A DNA stretch of 54,965 nucleotides. It comes from an uncultured Porphyromonadaceae bacterium (GTDB taxonomy: Bacteria > Bacteroidota > Bacteroidia > Bacteroidales > Muribaculaceae). Both the position numbers and the translations under genes were made by a program. The DNA is taken from assembly GCA_900541865.1 (NCBI GenBank), contig UQLO01000018.1:1-54965 (forward strand). The letters run 5' to 3'. The notes under the pieces were generated by a model that saw nothing but the letters and a program-made list of their open reading frames with translations, was not told where the DNA came from and did not search any database. Shown here piece after piece: positions 33,821 through 41,794 of this stretch; within the stretch, counting starts at the first letter, position 1, and each line of letters begins with the position of its first letter.

Positions 33821-36016
33821 ATGTCACTCACTCCAGCTGTACTGAACGAAATCCGCCGAGCTCTCCACGAGACGCAGGAATTGCGTACCCTCATTGGCGA
33901 TGGTCTCGCTTCCGACGATATCACCAAATACCGCACCTTGCTGCGCCGTGGCCTGCCGGCCCGCGACCGCTTCGGCTTTCAGCCCGTAGCTATGGCCGTC
34001 ACCACCGCCTGCGAACTCTGCCGCAGCATAGATCCCGACCGCAATATGGTGCTGGCGGTGCTTCTGGCGCCGCTGGTTGGTTTGGGTACGGTGGAAGTCG
34101 ACGAGGTGCGCTCGTTGTGGGATGACGACACTGCCGTCCTTGTGCGCGGTCTCTCTAAAGCCGGCAGCCTCTATAGCCGCAACGCTGCCGTCGAAAGCGA
34201 CAACTTCCGCAAACTCCTCCTTACCTTTGCCGAAGATATTCGAGTGATTATCATTATGATAGTCGACCGAATGGTGCTGATGCGAGCTATCAACCACCAT
34301 CCGGCCGAAAAGCTCGTGCGCGAAACGGCCTACGAGGCAAACTATCTCTATGCGCCCCTGGCGCACCGTTTGGGTCTCTATGCCATCAAGAGCCAGCTCG
34401 AGGATATGTCGCTGAAGTACAGCAACCGAGAGGTGTACTCCCAGATCGCACATGAGCTCAATCAGACCAAGGCACGACGCGACCAGTATATCGCAGCCTT
34501 CATAGCTCCCGTAAAGGCTAAACTCGAGGCCGAAGGGCTCAACTTCGAAATAAAGGGGCGTACAAAGAGCATCTACTCCATCTGGAACAAACTCAAGAAG
34601 CAGCACAACACCCTGGAGGAAATCTACGACCTCTTCGCCATCCGCATCGTTATCGACTGCGAGCCAAAGCGCGAGAAAAGCGAGTGCTGGCTGGCATACT
34701 CCGTGGTCACCGACATGTATACCCCGAATCCGGGGCGTCTGAAGGACTGGATAAGCATACCCAAGAGCAACGGCTACGAAAGCCTCCACACAACTGTGAA
34801 AGGCCCCGACGACCGCTGGGTCGAAGTGCAGATCCGCACACGCCGAATGGATGCCGTAGCCGAAAAGGGCCTGGCCGCCCATTGGCGCTACAAGGGCATC
34901 AAGAGCGAGTCAGGGCTGGATGCGTGGATGAACAACGTGCGCGACATCCTTGAAGCCGCCGAGTCCGGCCCGATGCAGCTCATGCGCGACTTCAAGATGG
35001 ATGTCTATAGCCACGAAGTATTTGTATTCACTCCCAAGGGCGACCTCTACAAACTCCCCCAGGGCGCTACAGTGCTCGACTTCGCATTCAACATCCACTC
35101 CAACGTGGGGCTGCACTGCGTTGGCGCACGCGTCGACGGCCGCAACCGCAAAATCAGCCATCGCCTCAGCTCGGGCGACACCGTAGAGATTCTCACCTCG
35201 CCCCAGCAGGAACCCAGCCGCGACTGGCTCAGCTGGGTGGTGACTTCAAAGGCCCGAAACAAGATTAAATCCGTCCTCAAGGAGAAAGAGCACCAGGCCA
35301 CCGACATCGGCCGAGAGCTGCTCGAACGGCGCCTGCGAAACCGCAAACTCGACATCGACGAGGCCACCCTGAGCCGAACCATCACTTCGATGGGATACAA
35401 GGACGCCATAGGCTTCTTCGCCGCCCTTGGAGACGGAAACCTCGAGGTGAACGATGTTGTCGACGCCCTCGTCGCAATGGAACGCAAGGAGGAAGAGCAG
35501 GCGCCCCATATTTCGGCCAGCACATACACCCTTCAGCAACCGGAGGAAAGCGAAGCCGCCGCTAACGGTGGCGACGTCATCGTTATCGGCGACAATGTGC
35601 GAGGCGTCAGCTACAAGCTGTCGCGATGCTGCAATCCTATCTACGGCGACGATGTGTTCGGTTTCCTCTCCACCGAAGGCGCAATAAAAATCCACCGCTC
35701 CGACTGCCCCAACGCCATCCATCTGCGCGAGCGCTACCCCTACCGCGTAATCCGGACCCAGTGGAGCGGCCGCGCCGGCGAGCAGTTCCTGGCTACTCTG
35801 AGCGTGGTCGGAAAGGACGACATCGGTATCGTCACCAACATCACCTCTATCATCAACAAAGAGAAGGACACGAGCCTGCGCAGCATCTCCATCGACTCGC
35901 ACGACGGCCTCTTCCGCGGCGTGATCACCGTGGGCATCAAGGACACCTCGTCGCTCAATCAGCTCATCCGCAAGGTGTCGACAGTTCGAGGCGTCAAGAA
36001 TGTAAGTAGGACGTAA
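33821..36016 (+). CDS. RelA-type (p)ppGpp synthetase, hydrolase domain degenerate
   Basis: 731 aa with full RelA/SpoT order: HD domain (about 40-190), synthetase (about 230-360), TGS (about 399-460), zinc-finger/RIS (CCNPIYGDDVFGFLS) and ACT (about 655-731). The synthetase looks active: GRTKSIYSIWNKLKKQ, YDLFAIRIVID, SIPKSNGYESLHTTVKG, VEVQIRT and EKGLAAHW. The hydrolase site does not: the first conserved His is Gln (FGFQPVAMAV), the HD..ED motif is replaced by LLAPLVGLGT, and the ADR.HNMRT motif reads VDRMVLMRA. It is therefore probably a synthetase only, regulated through its C-terminal domains at the ribosome. A second, hydrolase-active RSH should exist elsewhere. Confidence 0.92.
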   Translation: MSLTPAVLNEIRRALHETQELRTLIGDGLASDDITKYRTLLRRGLPARDRFGFQPVAMAVTTACELCRSIDPDRNMVLAVLLAPLVGLGTVEVDEVRSLWDDDTAVLVRGLSKAGSLYSRNAAVESDNFRKLLLTFAEDIRVIIIMIVDRMVLMRAINHHPAEKLVRETAYEANYLYAPLAHRLGLYAIKSQLEDMSLKYSNREVYSQIAHELNQTKARRDQYIAAFIAPVKAKLEAEGLNFEIKGRTKSIYSIWNKLKKQHNTLEEIYDLFAIRIVIDCEPKREKSECWLAYSVVTDMYTPNPGRLKDWISIPKSNGYESLHTTVKGPDDRWVEVQIRTRRMDAVAEKGLAAHWRYKGIKSESGLDAWMNNVRDILEAAESGPMQLMRDFKMDVYSHEVFVFTPKGDLYKLPQGATVLDFAFNIHSNVGLHCVGARVDGRNRKISHRLSSGDTVEILTSPQQEPSRDWLSWVVTSKARNKIKSVLKEKEHQATDIGRELLERRLRNRKLDIDEATLSRTITSMGYKDAIGFFAALGDGNLEVNDVVDALVAMERKEEEQAPHISASTYTLQQPEESEAAANGGDVIVIGDNVRGVSYKLSRCCNPIYGDDVFGFLSTEGAIKIHRSDCPNAIHLRERYPYRVIRTQWSGRAGEQFLATLSVVGKDDIGIVTNITSIINKEKDTSLRSISIDSHDGLFRGVITVGIKDTSSLNQLIRKVSTVRGVKNVSRT

Positions 36017-36746
36017 GTCGCCGCAGCGTTTCGGATATTTCCTCGTTCATGGCTTTGGGATAGCGCACTTCGGCGTATACCTGAGCCAGAGTTTCCTTGC
36101 CGTTTTCGGCGATGAAGCCGGCGCTTTCGGGGAGGGCTTCCTTGGCGGCGTAGGTTTCGGCAATGTCCGCGTCGCGGTATTTCTCGCGGTGTACAATCGC
36201 CTCCATCGGAAGGCGGTCGGAGAGAGTGTGCGCCCCGGCTGCCGGCCAACCCACGGCGATAGAGTAGAGCGGAACCACGCCTTGCGGCAGAGCGAGCTCG
36301 GCGATGAAGGCTTCGATATTGTAGGTCACCGTGCCGAGGTAGCACGTGCCCAGTCCGGCCAACTCTGCCGCTGCAACGAATTGCTGGGCGAAAATAGTGG
36401 CATCAATGGTGGCAAGCAGCAGTCCGTGCATATTGTCCAGGCCGGAAGTGGTCCGGTTCTGCGAGCACCAGCGGCCGAAGCGGCGCAGGTCGGCGCAGAA
36501 AGTGAGCAGGGCAGCACATTCGCCCGCCATTGGCTGGCCGAAGTGGAGTTCGCGCATTTTTTGCAGGCTCTCGCCGCGGTTCACCACCACGGAATAGAGC
36601 TGCATATTGCCCGTGTTGGGAGCCTGGGCGGCTATGCGCAGCAGGCGGTCCAGAAGTTCGTCCTCCAAAGGGCGCGAGGCGTCGAAGCGGCGCACCGAGG
36701 CGCGCTCGGCAAGAAGTGTCAGAGAGTGGTCTATGCAGGCATCCAT
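35994..36746 (-). CDS. NfsA-like nitroreductase family oxidoreductase
   Basis: 250 aa FMN-dependent nitroreductase. The N-terminus ASVRRFDASRPLEDELLDRL and AAQAPNTGNMQLY form the FMN site typical of the NfsA/FRP branch. AGLGTCYLGTVTYN and LYSIAVGWPA follow, and the C-terminal helical extension (KYRDADIAETYA) is also NfsA-like. It reduces nitro compounds, quinones or flavins with NAD(P)H. Its 3' end overlaps the convergent RelA-like gene by 23 bases. It begins 2 bases after the META-domain gene, so it is last in a three-gene minus-strand operon. Confidence 0.87.
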   Translation of the reverse strand: MDACIDHSLTLLAERASVRRFDASRPLEDELLDRLLRIAAQAPNTGNMQLYSVVVNRGESLQKMRELHFGQPMAGECAALLTFCADLRRFGRWCSQNRTTSGLDNMHGLLLATIDATIFAQQFVAAAELAGLGTCYLGTVTYNIEAFIAELALPQGVVPLYSIAVGWPAAGAHTLSDRLPMEAIVHREKYRDADIAETYAAKEALPESAGFIAENGKETLAQVYAEVRYPKAMNEEISETLRRLTSYLHS

Positions 36747-36748
36747 GG

Positions 36749-37651
36749 TCAGTCGTTCATTTCGGGGGAAGGTATTCGCTTTAGAGTCAGCATCTCCTTG
36801 CCGGCGGCATCAAGAAGGAGCACTGTGTCGTCGTGGCGACCCGCTATTGCCGACGCCGTCGATTCCAGAGCCACGAGCATGCGCATTTCCTGGTCGCCCT
36901 TGTTGCAGCCGCGGCGTGTGGTGGCCATATCGCTCAGGTCGAGGGCATTGCTGCGGTTGGGGTCGATGAAAATCTTGCCGTTGAAGAAATTGCAGCCCGT
37001 GTTGCCGTGCACGCGCAGCTCGGCGATGTCGAAGAATATGGTGCACTCTTCGTCGTCGATTCGCGTGCCGTCGATGGCCGTCACCTGCCAGTTGCCGTTG
37101 AGAAACTCCATATTGAGCCGGCGCAGCGTCATCACCACGCGGTCCGTAGAGTTGCGAAGGTAGAGGTAGGTGTCCTGCCCGATGCGCTGCGTGTCGACGT
37201 AGAGCGGGCTTCCGCCCGACAGTTTGCTCGCAATAGATGCGCTGTACTCATTTTCGGGGCAGTAGCGCATGGTGGAGAGCACGTTGGAGAAAACCATAGT
37301 GCCGTCGGTGCGCAGAAGGTAGTCGCCGTTGATTATATTGCAGCCGTCGCTTGCGTAGAAGCGGCCGGTGCCGTTTTCAAACTCTATGTATGGCGCGTCT
37401 TCGTCGGCTGTGATGTTTTCGGCATCCACAGAGGCTATATACCAGCGTCCGCCGCACAGTGTGGCCTGGTCGGGACGCTCGCCGGCTGTCTTGGGAGGTG
37501 CCGGAACGGCTCGCCGCGGGTCCTTGGCCGGGCGGCCGCTTACTTCGCCGATGGAGGTAACGTTGCCGCTGTCGGTCTTGGGGCGCAGCAGCGAGCAGGA
37601 GGAGGCAAGAAGCAGCGCTATGGCTGCCGGGAGTAGATATCGCAGTTTCAT
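36749..37651 (-). CDS. Lipoprotein with two META (HslJ-like) domains
   Basis: 300 aa with a lipobox (LLLASSC, Cys19) and a proline-rich linker (about 40-65). Two META/HslJ-type units follow: about 67-180 (GGRWYIASVDAENI, IEFENGTGRFYASDGCNIIN) and about 185-290 (NGNWQVTAIDGTRI, GNTGCNFFNGKIFID). The paired GC(N) cores are characteristic. HslJ-type proteins are linked to envelope stress and heat resistance; the role here is unknown. It starts 4 bases after the DUF4855-like gene. Confidence 0.85.
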   Translation of the reverse strand: MKLRYLLPAAIALLLASSCSLLRPKTDSGNVTSIGEVSGRPAKDPRRAVPAPPKTAGERPDQATLCGGRWYIASVDAENITADEDAPYIEFENGTGRFYASDGCNIINGDYLLRTDGTMVFSNVLSTMRYCPENEYSASIASKLSGGSPLYVDTQRIGQDTYLYLRNSTDRVVMTLRRLNMEFLNGNWQVTAIDGTRIDDEECTIFFDIAELRVHGNTGCNFFNGKIFIDPNRSNALDLSDMATTRRGCNKGDQEMRMLVALESTASAIAGRHDDTVLLLDAAGKEMLTLKRIPSPEMND

Positions 37652-37655
37652 ATTC

Positions 37656-38720
37656 TTAGAAGTTCCATTTTTTGCGCCGCTTGGTCATCTCGCGCGCCAG
37701 GCGGTCCATGGTGCGCTGATTTTCGCGGGTGGGATTATTGACAAAATCTTTGAGGAGCTGGCTACCCGTATAGTAGGCAAGGGCCGATTGTTTGAATACC
37801 TTGTTGCGCTTGAAAGCATTGGTATACCGGTCCATACGGGCCAGGAAGTCGCTTTCGTTCTCGAAGTAGGTAGGATTGTCGCACTCATACTCCAGAGCCA
37901 TTCCGTACTGCCGGGCCAAAGCGCATGCTTCGTCAAGTCGGTCGGGACTTACTTTCTTGATAAAGAAATAATTGGGCTGAAGATATGCTATATCAAAACC
38001 TAATTCGCGCCATTGGTTGTACATTGGAGCCTTGAACCAGGGTATCCATATATATTGCAGTCCGTTGGAATGTACAACATCTGCGACCTCACGCGCAACG
38101 TCGCCGTTGCGGTCCATCTGCTCGTCCAGCCAGTATATTCCGCTAAGTTCCAGATTGTTGAAGCCGGCCGCTTCGAAACGCTCCTTGGCCTGCTCTATGA
38201 ACCACCGACAGGCCGCAACGGCATCGGCCGTATTGTCGAAATCCAGCGGCCGACCGTTGAGTTCTCCCCAGTCCTTCTGACCGGGTATAGGCGTCGGCAC
38301 GGTCATAACCACGCGGTGTTTGAACGCCGGCTCGCCAAGGGTGGCCTTGAAGTTCTCGATGGTGGTATTGAGGGCGTCCAGGGCGCGACCCGGTTCGAAG
38401 TGGGCATCCAGATATTTCTGCCAGTCGGTCTTGCGGGCATCGCGGCCTACGGTGCTGGCCGGACAGAAGTGGCATGTGGCGCCATCGTAGAAGTCGAGAA
38501 AGAGAAAGCCGTCGAAAAGCCAATCCTGCTTGCCGTCGGCGTAGGTATGCACAACGTAGGGCGTAAGATCTTCGGGCGTCATGTGCATGCGATAGTTTGC
38601 GCCATAGTACAGCAGCCCGAGATTGCATATTTTAGAGGTGGCATACTCTCCCCGAGCATGCGAGGCAAGCGCTATGAGCAGGCCGGCAATGACCAGTGCG
38701 ATTCTTTTTGTGTTGTACAT
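37656..38720 (-). CDS. DUF4855 secreted protein
   Basis: 354 aa from the ATG at 38720, which begins a signal peptide (MYNTKRIALVIAGLLIALAS); the longer frame upstream would cover the divergent promoter area. The body matches DUF4855: a YYGANYRMHMTPEDLTPYV start, WLFDGFLFLDFY, WQKYLDAHFEPG, LSGIYWLDEQM and YIWIPWFKAP...YLQPNYFF. The family resembles a glycosidase-like TIM barrel with possible acid residues (GIYWLDEQM), but activity is not established. First gene of an operon with the META lipoprotein and nitroreductase. Confidence 0.82.
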   Translation of the reverse strand: MYNTKRIALVIAGLLIALASHARGEYATSKICNLGLLYYGANYRMHMTPEDLTPYVVHTYADGKQDWLFDGFLFLDFYDGATCHFCPASTVGRDARKTDWQKYLDAHFEPGRALDALNTTIENFKATLGEPAFKHRVVMTVPTPIPGQKDWGELNGRPLDFDNTADAVAACRWFIEQAKERFEAAGFNNLELSGIYWLDEQMDRNGDVAREVADVVHSNGLQYIWIPWFKAPMYNQWRELGFDIAYLQPNYFFIKKVSPDRLDEACALARQYGMALEYECDNPTYFENESDFLARMDRYTNAFKRNKVFKQSALAYYTGSQLLKDFVNNPTRENQRTMDRLAREMTKRRKKWNF

Positions 38721-38837
38721 AAATTCGTGCGTTGAAACTTTTTTCAAAAAAACGCCTTTTCGGGTGTAACCAATAAGGATGTTTTGCGTCTTAATAATAA
38801 ACGCTTCAAAAACAGTATTTATTTTAACAATCCGAAA

Positions 38838-39671
38838 ATGATGAAAAAAATAATGCTCGCTGCCTGCGCAGTCCTCTCTATGGCAATAGTTATGCCCTTG
38901 ACTGCCTGCGGACGCCATAGCACCGGTATTAACTCCACTTCGCAGACCACAATCTCGCCGTCGTCGAACATGATAACCCGAACCGTCAACATTTCCAATT
39001 TCGACGAGATTGATGCTTCGCGCGTCAAAGTGGTCTTCACTCCCGGTCGTGCCGACCGTCTCGCCACCATCACAGCGCCCGATAATGTGATGCAGTACGT
39101 TGAAGTGACCTGCTCCGATGGAACTTTGGACTGCAGCCTCGCCGAAAACGTGCAGATTCAGGGCGGAGGCTCATCGTGCGTCACCATCGCTGTGACGGCT
39201 CCGGGCGTCGAAGAGTTCAATGCCTGCCTCAGCGCCGTCATTGAAATTATGGGCGACCTCAACGTCGACGAGTTCAGCGCCGAAGCTTCCACCTCCGGCT
39301 CTATCACAGCCCGGGCAATCACAGCCCGCGAGGACGTCGAACTCGACGCCAACACCTCCGGCAATGTGAAGGTAGGCCAAATTTCTGCCCGCAAACTGAG
39401 TGCCGATGCAAGCACCAGCGGCTCAGTGCGCGTAAGCTCGGCTGACGTGCAGCGACTCAATGCCGAAGCAAGCACCAGCGGCTCCATAAAAGTGGAGGGC
39501 GGCTCAGCCGACTACGTCGATTGCGAAGCCTCAACCAGCGGCTCGGTCAACATTGCCGGCGTCCGCGGCTCTCGCGGAAAACTCGAAGCAACCACCGGCG
39601 GCTCTATCCGCGCAAACGTGCCCGGAGCACGCACCGAGACTTCAACCGGCGGCTCCATACGCAACAACTGA
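38838..39671 (+). CDS. DUF2807 (head-GIN) beta-helix lipoprotein
   Basis: 277 aa from the ATG at 38838. It has a lipobox (MPLTAC, Cys24). A GIN-type domain starts at about residue 45 (RTVNISNFDEIDASRVKVVF). From about residue 135 it is built of near-repeats of the form EASTSGSI/V with a period of about 20 residues, at least seven times, which suits a right-handed beta-helix. The DNA repeats echo this (agcaccagcggctc occurs exactly twice). Probably an outer-membrane or surface lipoprotein; function of the family is unclear, with adhesion or scaffolding suggested by fold only. Confidence 0.85.
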   Translation: MMKKIMLAACAVLSMAIVMPLTACGRHSTGINSTSQTTISPSSNMITRTVNISNFDEIDASRVKVVFTPGRADRLATITAPDNVMQYVEVTCSDGTLDCSLAENVQIQGGGSSCVTIAVTAPGVEEFNACLSAVIEIMGDLNVDEFSAEASTSGSITARAITAREDVELDANTSGNVKVGQISARKLSADASTSGSVRVSSADVQRLNAEASTSGSIKVEGGSADYVDCEASTSGSVNIAGVRGSRGKLEATTGGSIRANVPGARTETSTGGSIRNN

Positions 39672-39704
39672 TTTCTCACATAAATAAGTTCAATATAAAG
39701 TAAG

Positions 39705-39739
39705 CAAAGGGTTCATCTCCGGCGGAGGTGAACCCTTTG
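39705..39739 (+). terminator. Long stem-loop after DUF2807 gene
   Basis: A 16-bp stem (caaagggttcatctcc / ggaggtgaaccctttg, one G-U) with a 3-base loop. No T-run follows, so termination is likely but not certain. Confidence 0.6.
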
Positions 39740-39794
39740 GCGCTTCGACGGGTTGTTTCTTTGTGCAGGCCGGGCAGTTTCAAATAAAAATTGC

Positions 39795-39802
39795 TAATTT
39801 TG
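39795..39802 (+). promoter_or_regulatory. -7 box of GT2 gene
   Basis: TAATTTTG matches TAnnTTTG, 23 bases before the ATG at 39826. No TTG is found at the usual distance. Confidence 0.5.
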
Positions 39803-39825
39803 CATCTGAAAAAACAACTAACTGA

Positions 39826-41010
39826 ATGTATTTCTCGCCAATTCTCACATATACTGAACTTTGGCTGCTCGGTGCGGCTGCGGTCTGCGTGCTCCTGGTG
39901 GCAGCTATCTATTTTTTTCGTGTCCGCACGGTTGCCGAATACCGCCGCAGAGCCGACCGTGAGCGCCCCGATAAGCCCGATGCCGACTTTCTGCCGGCTT
40001 CGGTGATTGTCTATTCGCAGGGCGACGCCGAGAATCTCACCGAGTTGCTCCAGGCGCTCCTGAATCAGAAATACCCCGCCGCTTTCGAGATTGTGGTGGT
40101 CAACGAAGGCGAGAGCGCCGACGTACGCGACGTCGTTTCCATGCTTCGGGCGTCCAATCCCAATCTCTACCTCACCTTCACTCCGGACGGCGTGGTGAGC
40201 CTGAGCCGCAAGAAGTTGGCGCTCACTTTGGGCATTAAGGCCGCACGCTACGATGTGGTCGTCCTGACCACCACCGGAGCAATTATCCAATCCCCGCTTT
40301 GGCTGCGAAACATGATGGCGCCCTTCGATGCCGACAACAATGTGGAGGTCGTGCTCGGCTTCGCCTGCGTAGATCCTGAGGAGGACGATGCCTGGGGAAA
40401 GCGTCGCCGTGCCTACGACTATGCCGCCGAAAATACCCGTTGGTTGGCAACCGCTATTGCCGGTCATCCCTTCCGAGGCACCGAATTCAACCTCGCATAC
40501 CGCAAAGACCTTTTCTTCCGCAACAAGGGCTTTGCAAGCAATCTAAACCTCAACTACGGCGACGACGACGTATTCATCAGCCGGATTGCAAACGGAAAGA
40601 ACACCCGCGTTGAGCTCTCCGAAGAGTCTATCGTGCGCGTGCGCCACGGCAACCACCCCCGTCTTTTCCGCGAGCGCGTGCTCCGCCGCTGCGTAACCGA
40701 GAGCCTCATCCGCCGTCGGCCGCGTTTCCTCTTTCCTCTTGCCGGATGGCTTCAGATAGCGGCTCTGGCGTGCGCCGTAGTGGCCGCTGTGCTTGCTTGG
40801 CCAAACCTGCAGGCTGCCATTATCGGGCTGGTGCTGGTGGTGTCTATGCTGGTAATGGACGCTATGGTGTGGCGAAAAGTGCTCATTGCTCTCAAATGCC
40901 GACGAATGCTTTTTACAATCCCTTGGTACACCGTGACATACCCCTTGCGTCGACTCGGCGTCGCTATTCGTGCCCGACTCGGACATCAAAAAAAATATAC
41001 CTGGGAATAA
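39826..41010 (+). CDS. Membrane glycosyltransferase, family 2
   Basis: 394 aa. An N-terminal membrane helix (about 9-31), then a GT-A domain (about 57-280): ASVIVYSQGDAENLTELLQALL, EIVVVNEGESADV, ARYDVVVLTTTGAI and GDDDVFISRIANGKN. Two further hydrophobic segments lie near 308-345. The usual DxD is not obvious; TTTGA stands at its position, so activity may be altered. It is likely membrane-bound and acts on a lipid or glycan acceptor in the cytoplasm. Single gene between its own promoter and a clear terminator. Confidence 0.85.
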   Translation: MYFSPILTYTELWLLGAAAVCVLLVAAIYFFRVRTVAEYRRRADRERPDKPDADFLPASVIVYSQGDAENLTELLQALLNQKYPAAFEIVVVNEGESADVRDVVSMLRASNPNLYLTFTPDGVVSLSRKKLALTLGIKAARYDVVVLTTTGAIIQSPLWLRNMMAPFDADNNVEVVLGFACVDPEEDDAWGKRRRAYDYAAENTRWLATAIAGHPFRGTEFNLAYRKDLFFRNKGFASNLNLNYGDDDVFISRIANGKNTRVELSEESIVRVRHGNHPRLFRERVLRRCVTESLIRRRPRFLFPLAGWLQIAALACAVVAAVLAWPNLQAAIIGLVLVVSMLVMDAMVWRKVLIALKCRRMLFTIPWYTVTYPLRRLGVAIRARLGHQKKYTWE

Positions 41011-41059
41011 AGAGGATGATTGTGAAAATATGTATTCAATCGTTAACTTTAACAAAAAC

Positions 41060-41084
41060 GGAGCCTCTTGGCTCCATTTTTTTG
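41060..41084 (+). terminator. Intrinsic terminator after GT2 gene
   Basis: ggagcc tctt ggctcc stem-loop followed by a run of seven T (41077-41083). Confidence 0.85.
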
Positions 41085-41093
41085 CCTTATTTC

Positions 41094-41124
41094 TTGACTT
41101 AGTGAAAAAAACTGCTTAAATTTG
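41094..41124 (+). promoter_or_regulatory. Strong promoter without a gene
   Basis: TTG at 41094-41096, 20-base spacer, TAAATTTG at 41117-41124. No open frame follows for 650 bases, so it probably drives a non-coding RNA. Confidence 0.7.
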
Positions 41125-41130
41125 CATCGC

Positions 41131-41400
41131 GTTTCCGAATACGCCTTTCGCCTTAACTTGGACCGTTATTATTTACCAAATCAGATCTAAGCTAAAGGCA
41201 AACCACTGGCGCCAACGTCGAGACGACAGTCGGCAGTCCCCAGTGTTGAAGGTGTAGCGGACGTAAGTAAGTATGATATAATCTCTACACTTTTCAGTAA
41301 GCAATTTCTGTAAAGCAACACAACTTGAATCACTTAATTTATGCCTATTGGCTTAGGTCCTCTACCCGTTGTTGAAATGAGTATTGGACTTTTTTTATGT
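41131..41400 (+). ncRNA. Candidate small RNA of unknown family
   Basis: The region begins just after a near-consensus promoter and ends at a weak terminator-like structure (gtcc near 41357 pairing with ggac at 41386-41389, then seven T). Inside is a stem formed by gtgtag (41252-41257) and ctacac near 41285-41290. No protein frame is convincing. It does not match the conserved cores of RNase P RNA, tmRNA or SRP RNA as I know them; a 6S-like RNA is not excluded. Boundaries are estimates. Confidence 0.45.
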
Positions 41401-41440
41401 CCATTTCTTAAGTTTTCGTGACCTCGCCAAAGAGCGCGCC

Positions 41441-41479
41441 CCAAGGAGGGCGAGCTTCCAGCTCGCAAGCCGCGAAAGG
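41441..41479 (-). repeat. REP-like element, inverted copy of 47-85
   Basis: 39 bases identical to the reverse complement of 47-85, including the gcgagct/agctcgc hairpin. The two copies lie 41 kb apart, both outside genes. Confidence 0.85.
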
Positions 41480-41552
41480 CCGCCTCGGCACAGGTGTCAG
41501 CTCACTTGTCGGTGCTGTGGATAGCCGTAAGTAGTTCATATTGACGCCAATT

Positions 41553-41581
41553 CAATTTTGTCCGCAGTGCGGACAAAATTG
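41553..41581. promoter_or_regulatory. 29-base perfect palindrome
   Basis: caattttgtccgca and its exact complement surround a single g (14+1+14). It lies about 140 bases upstream of the promoter at 41720-41750. There is no T-run, so an operator or a structured RNA element is more likely than a terminator. Confidence 0.5.
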
Positions 41582-41719
41582 GATAAAGCCGGTAAAACTG
41601 TCTCGCGCGAAAACAGTTGCCGTTTACCGAAACCTGACCCGAATTCTGGTTAAATTTTATTCATTTGGTAAAGTTGGTACAGAAACCCCGCAGGTTCGTT
41701 GAATGTGCGCCCAAAAATT

Positions 41720-41750
41720 TTGGTAGTAAGCGCAAGGCTCATTAACTTTG
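41720..41750 (+). promoter_or_regulatory. Promoter of calcium-loop protein gene
   Basis: TTG at 41720-41722, 20-base spacer, TAACTTTG at 41743-41750. The leader before the ATG at 41795 is about 38 bases. Confidence 0.75.
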
Positions 41751-41794
41751 CAACATCAGAAACGAATAATAAAATAACAACAAAAATATACACC

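Noticed and set aside
37656..38918. Longer start for the DUF4855 gene (38918)
   Set aside because: The extra 66 residues are not a signal sequence and cover the divergent intergenic region and the start of the DUF2807 gene; the Met at 38720 begins a proper signal peptide.
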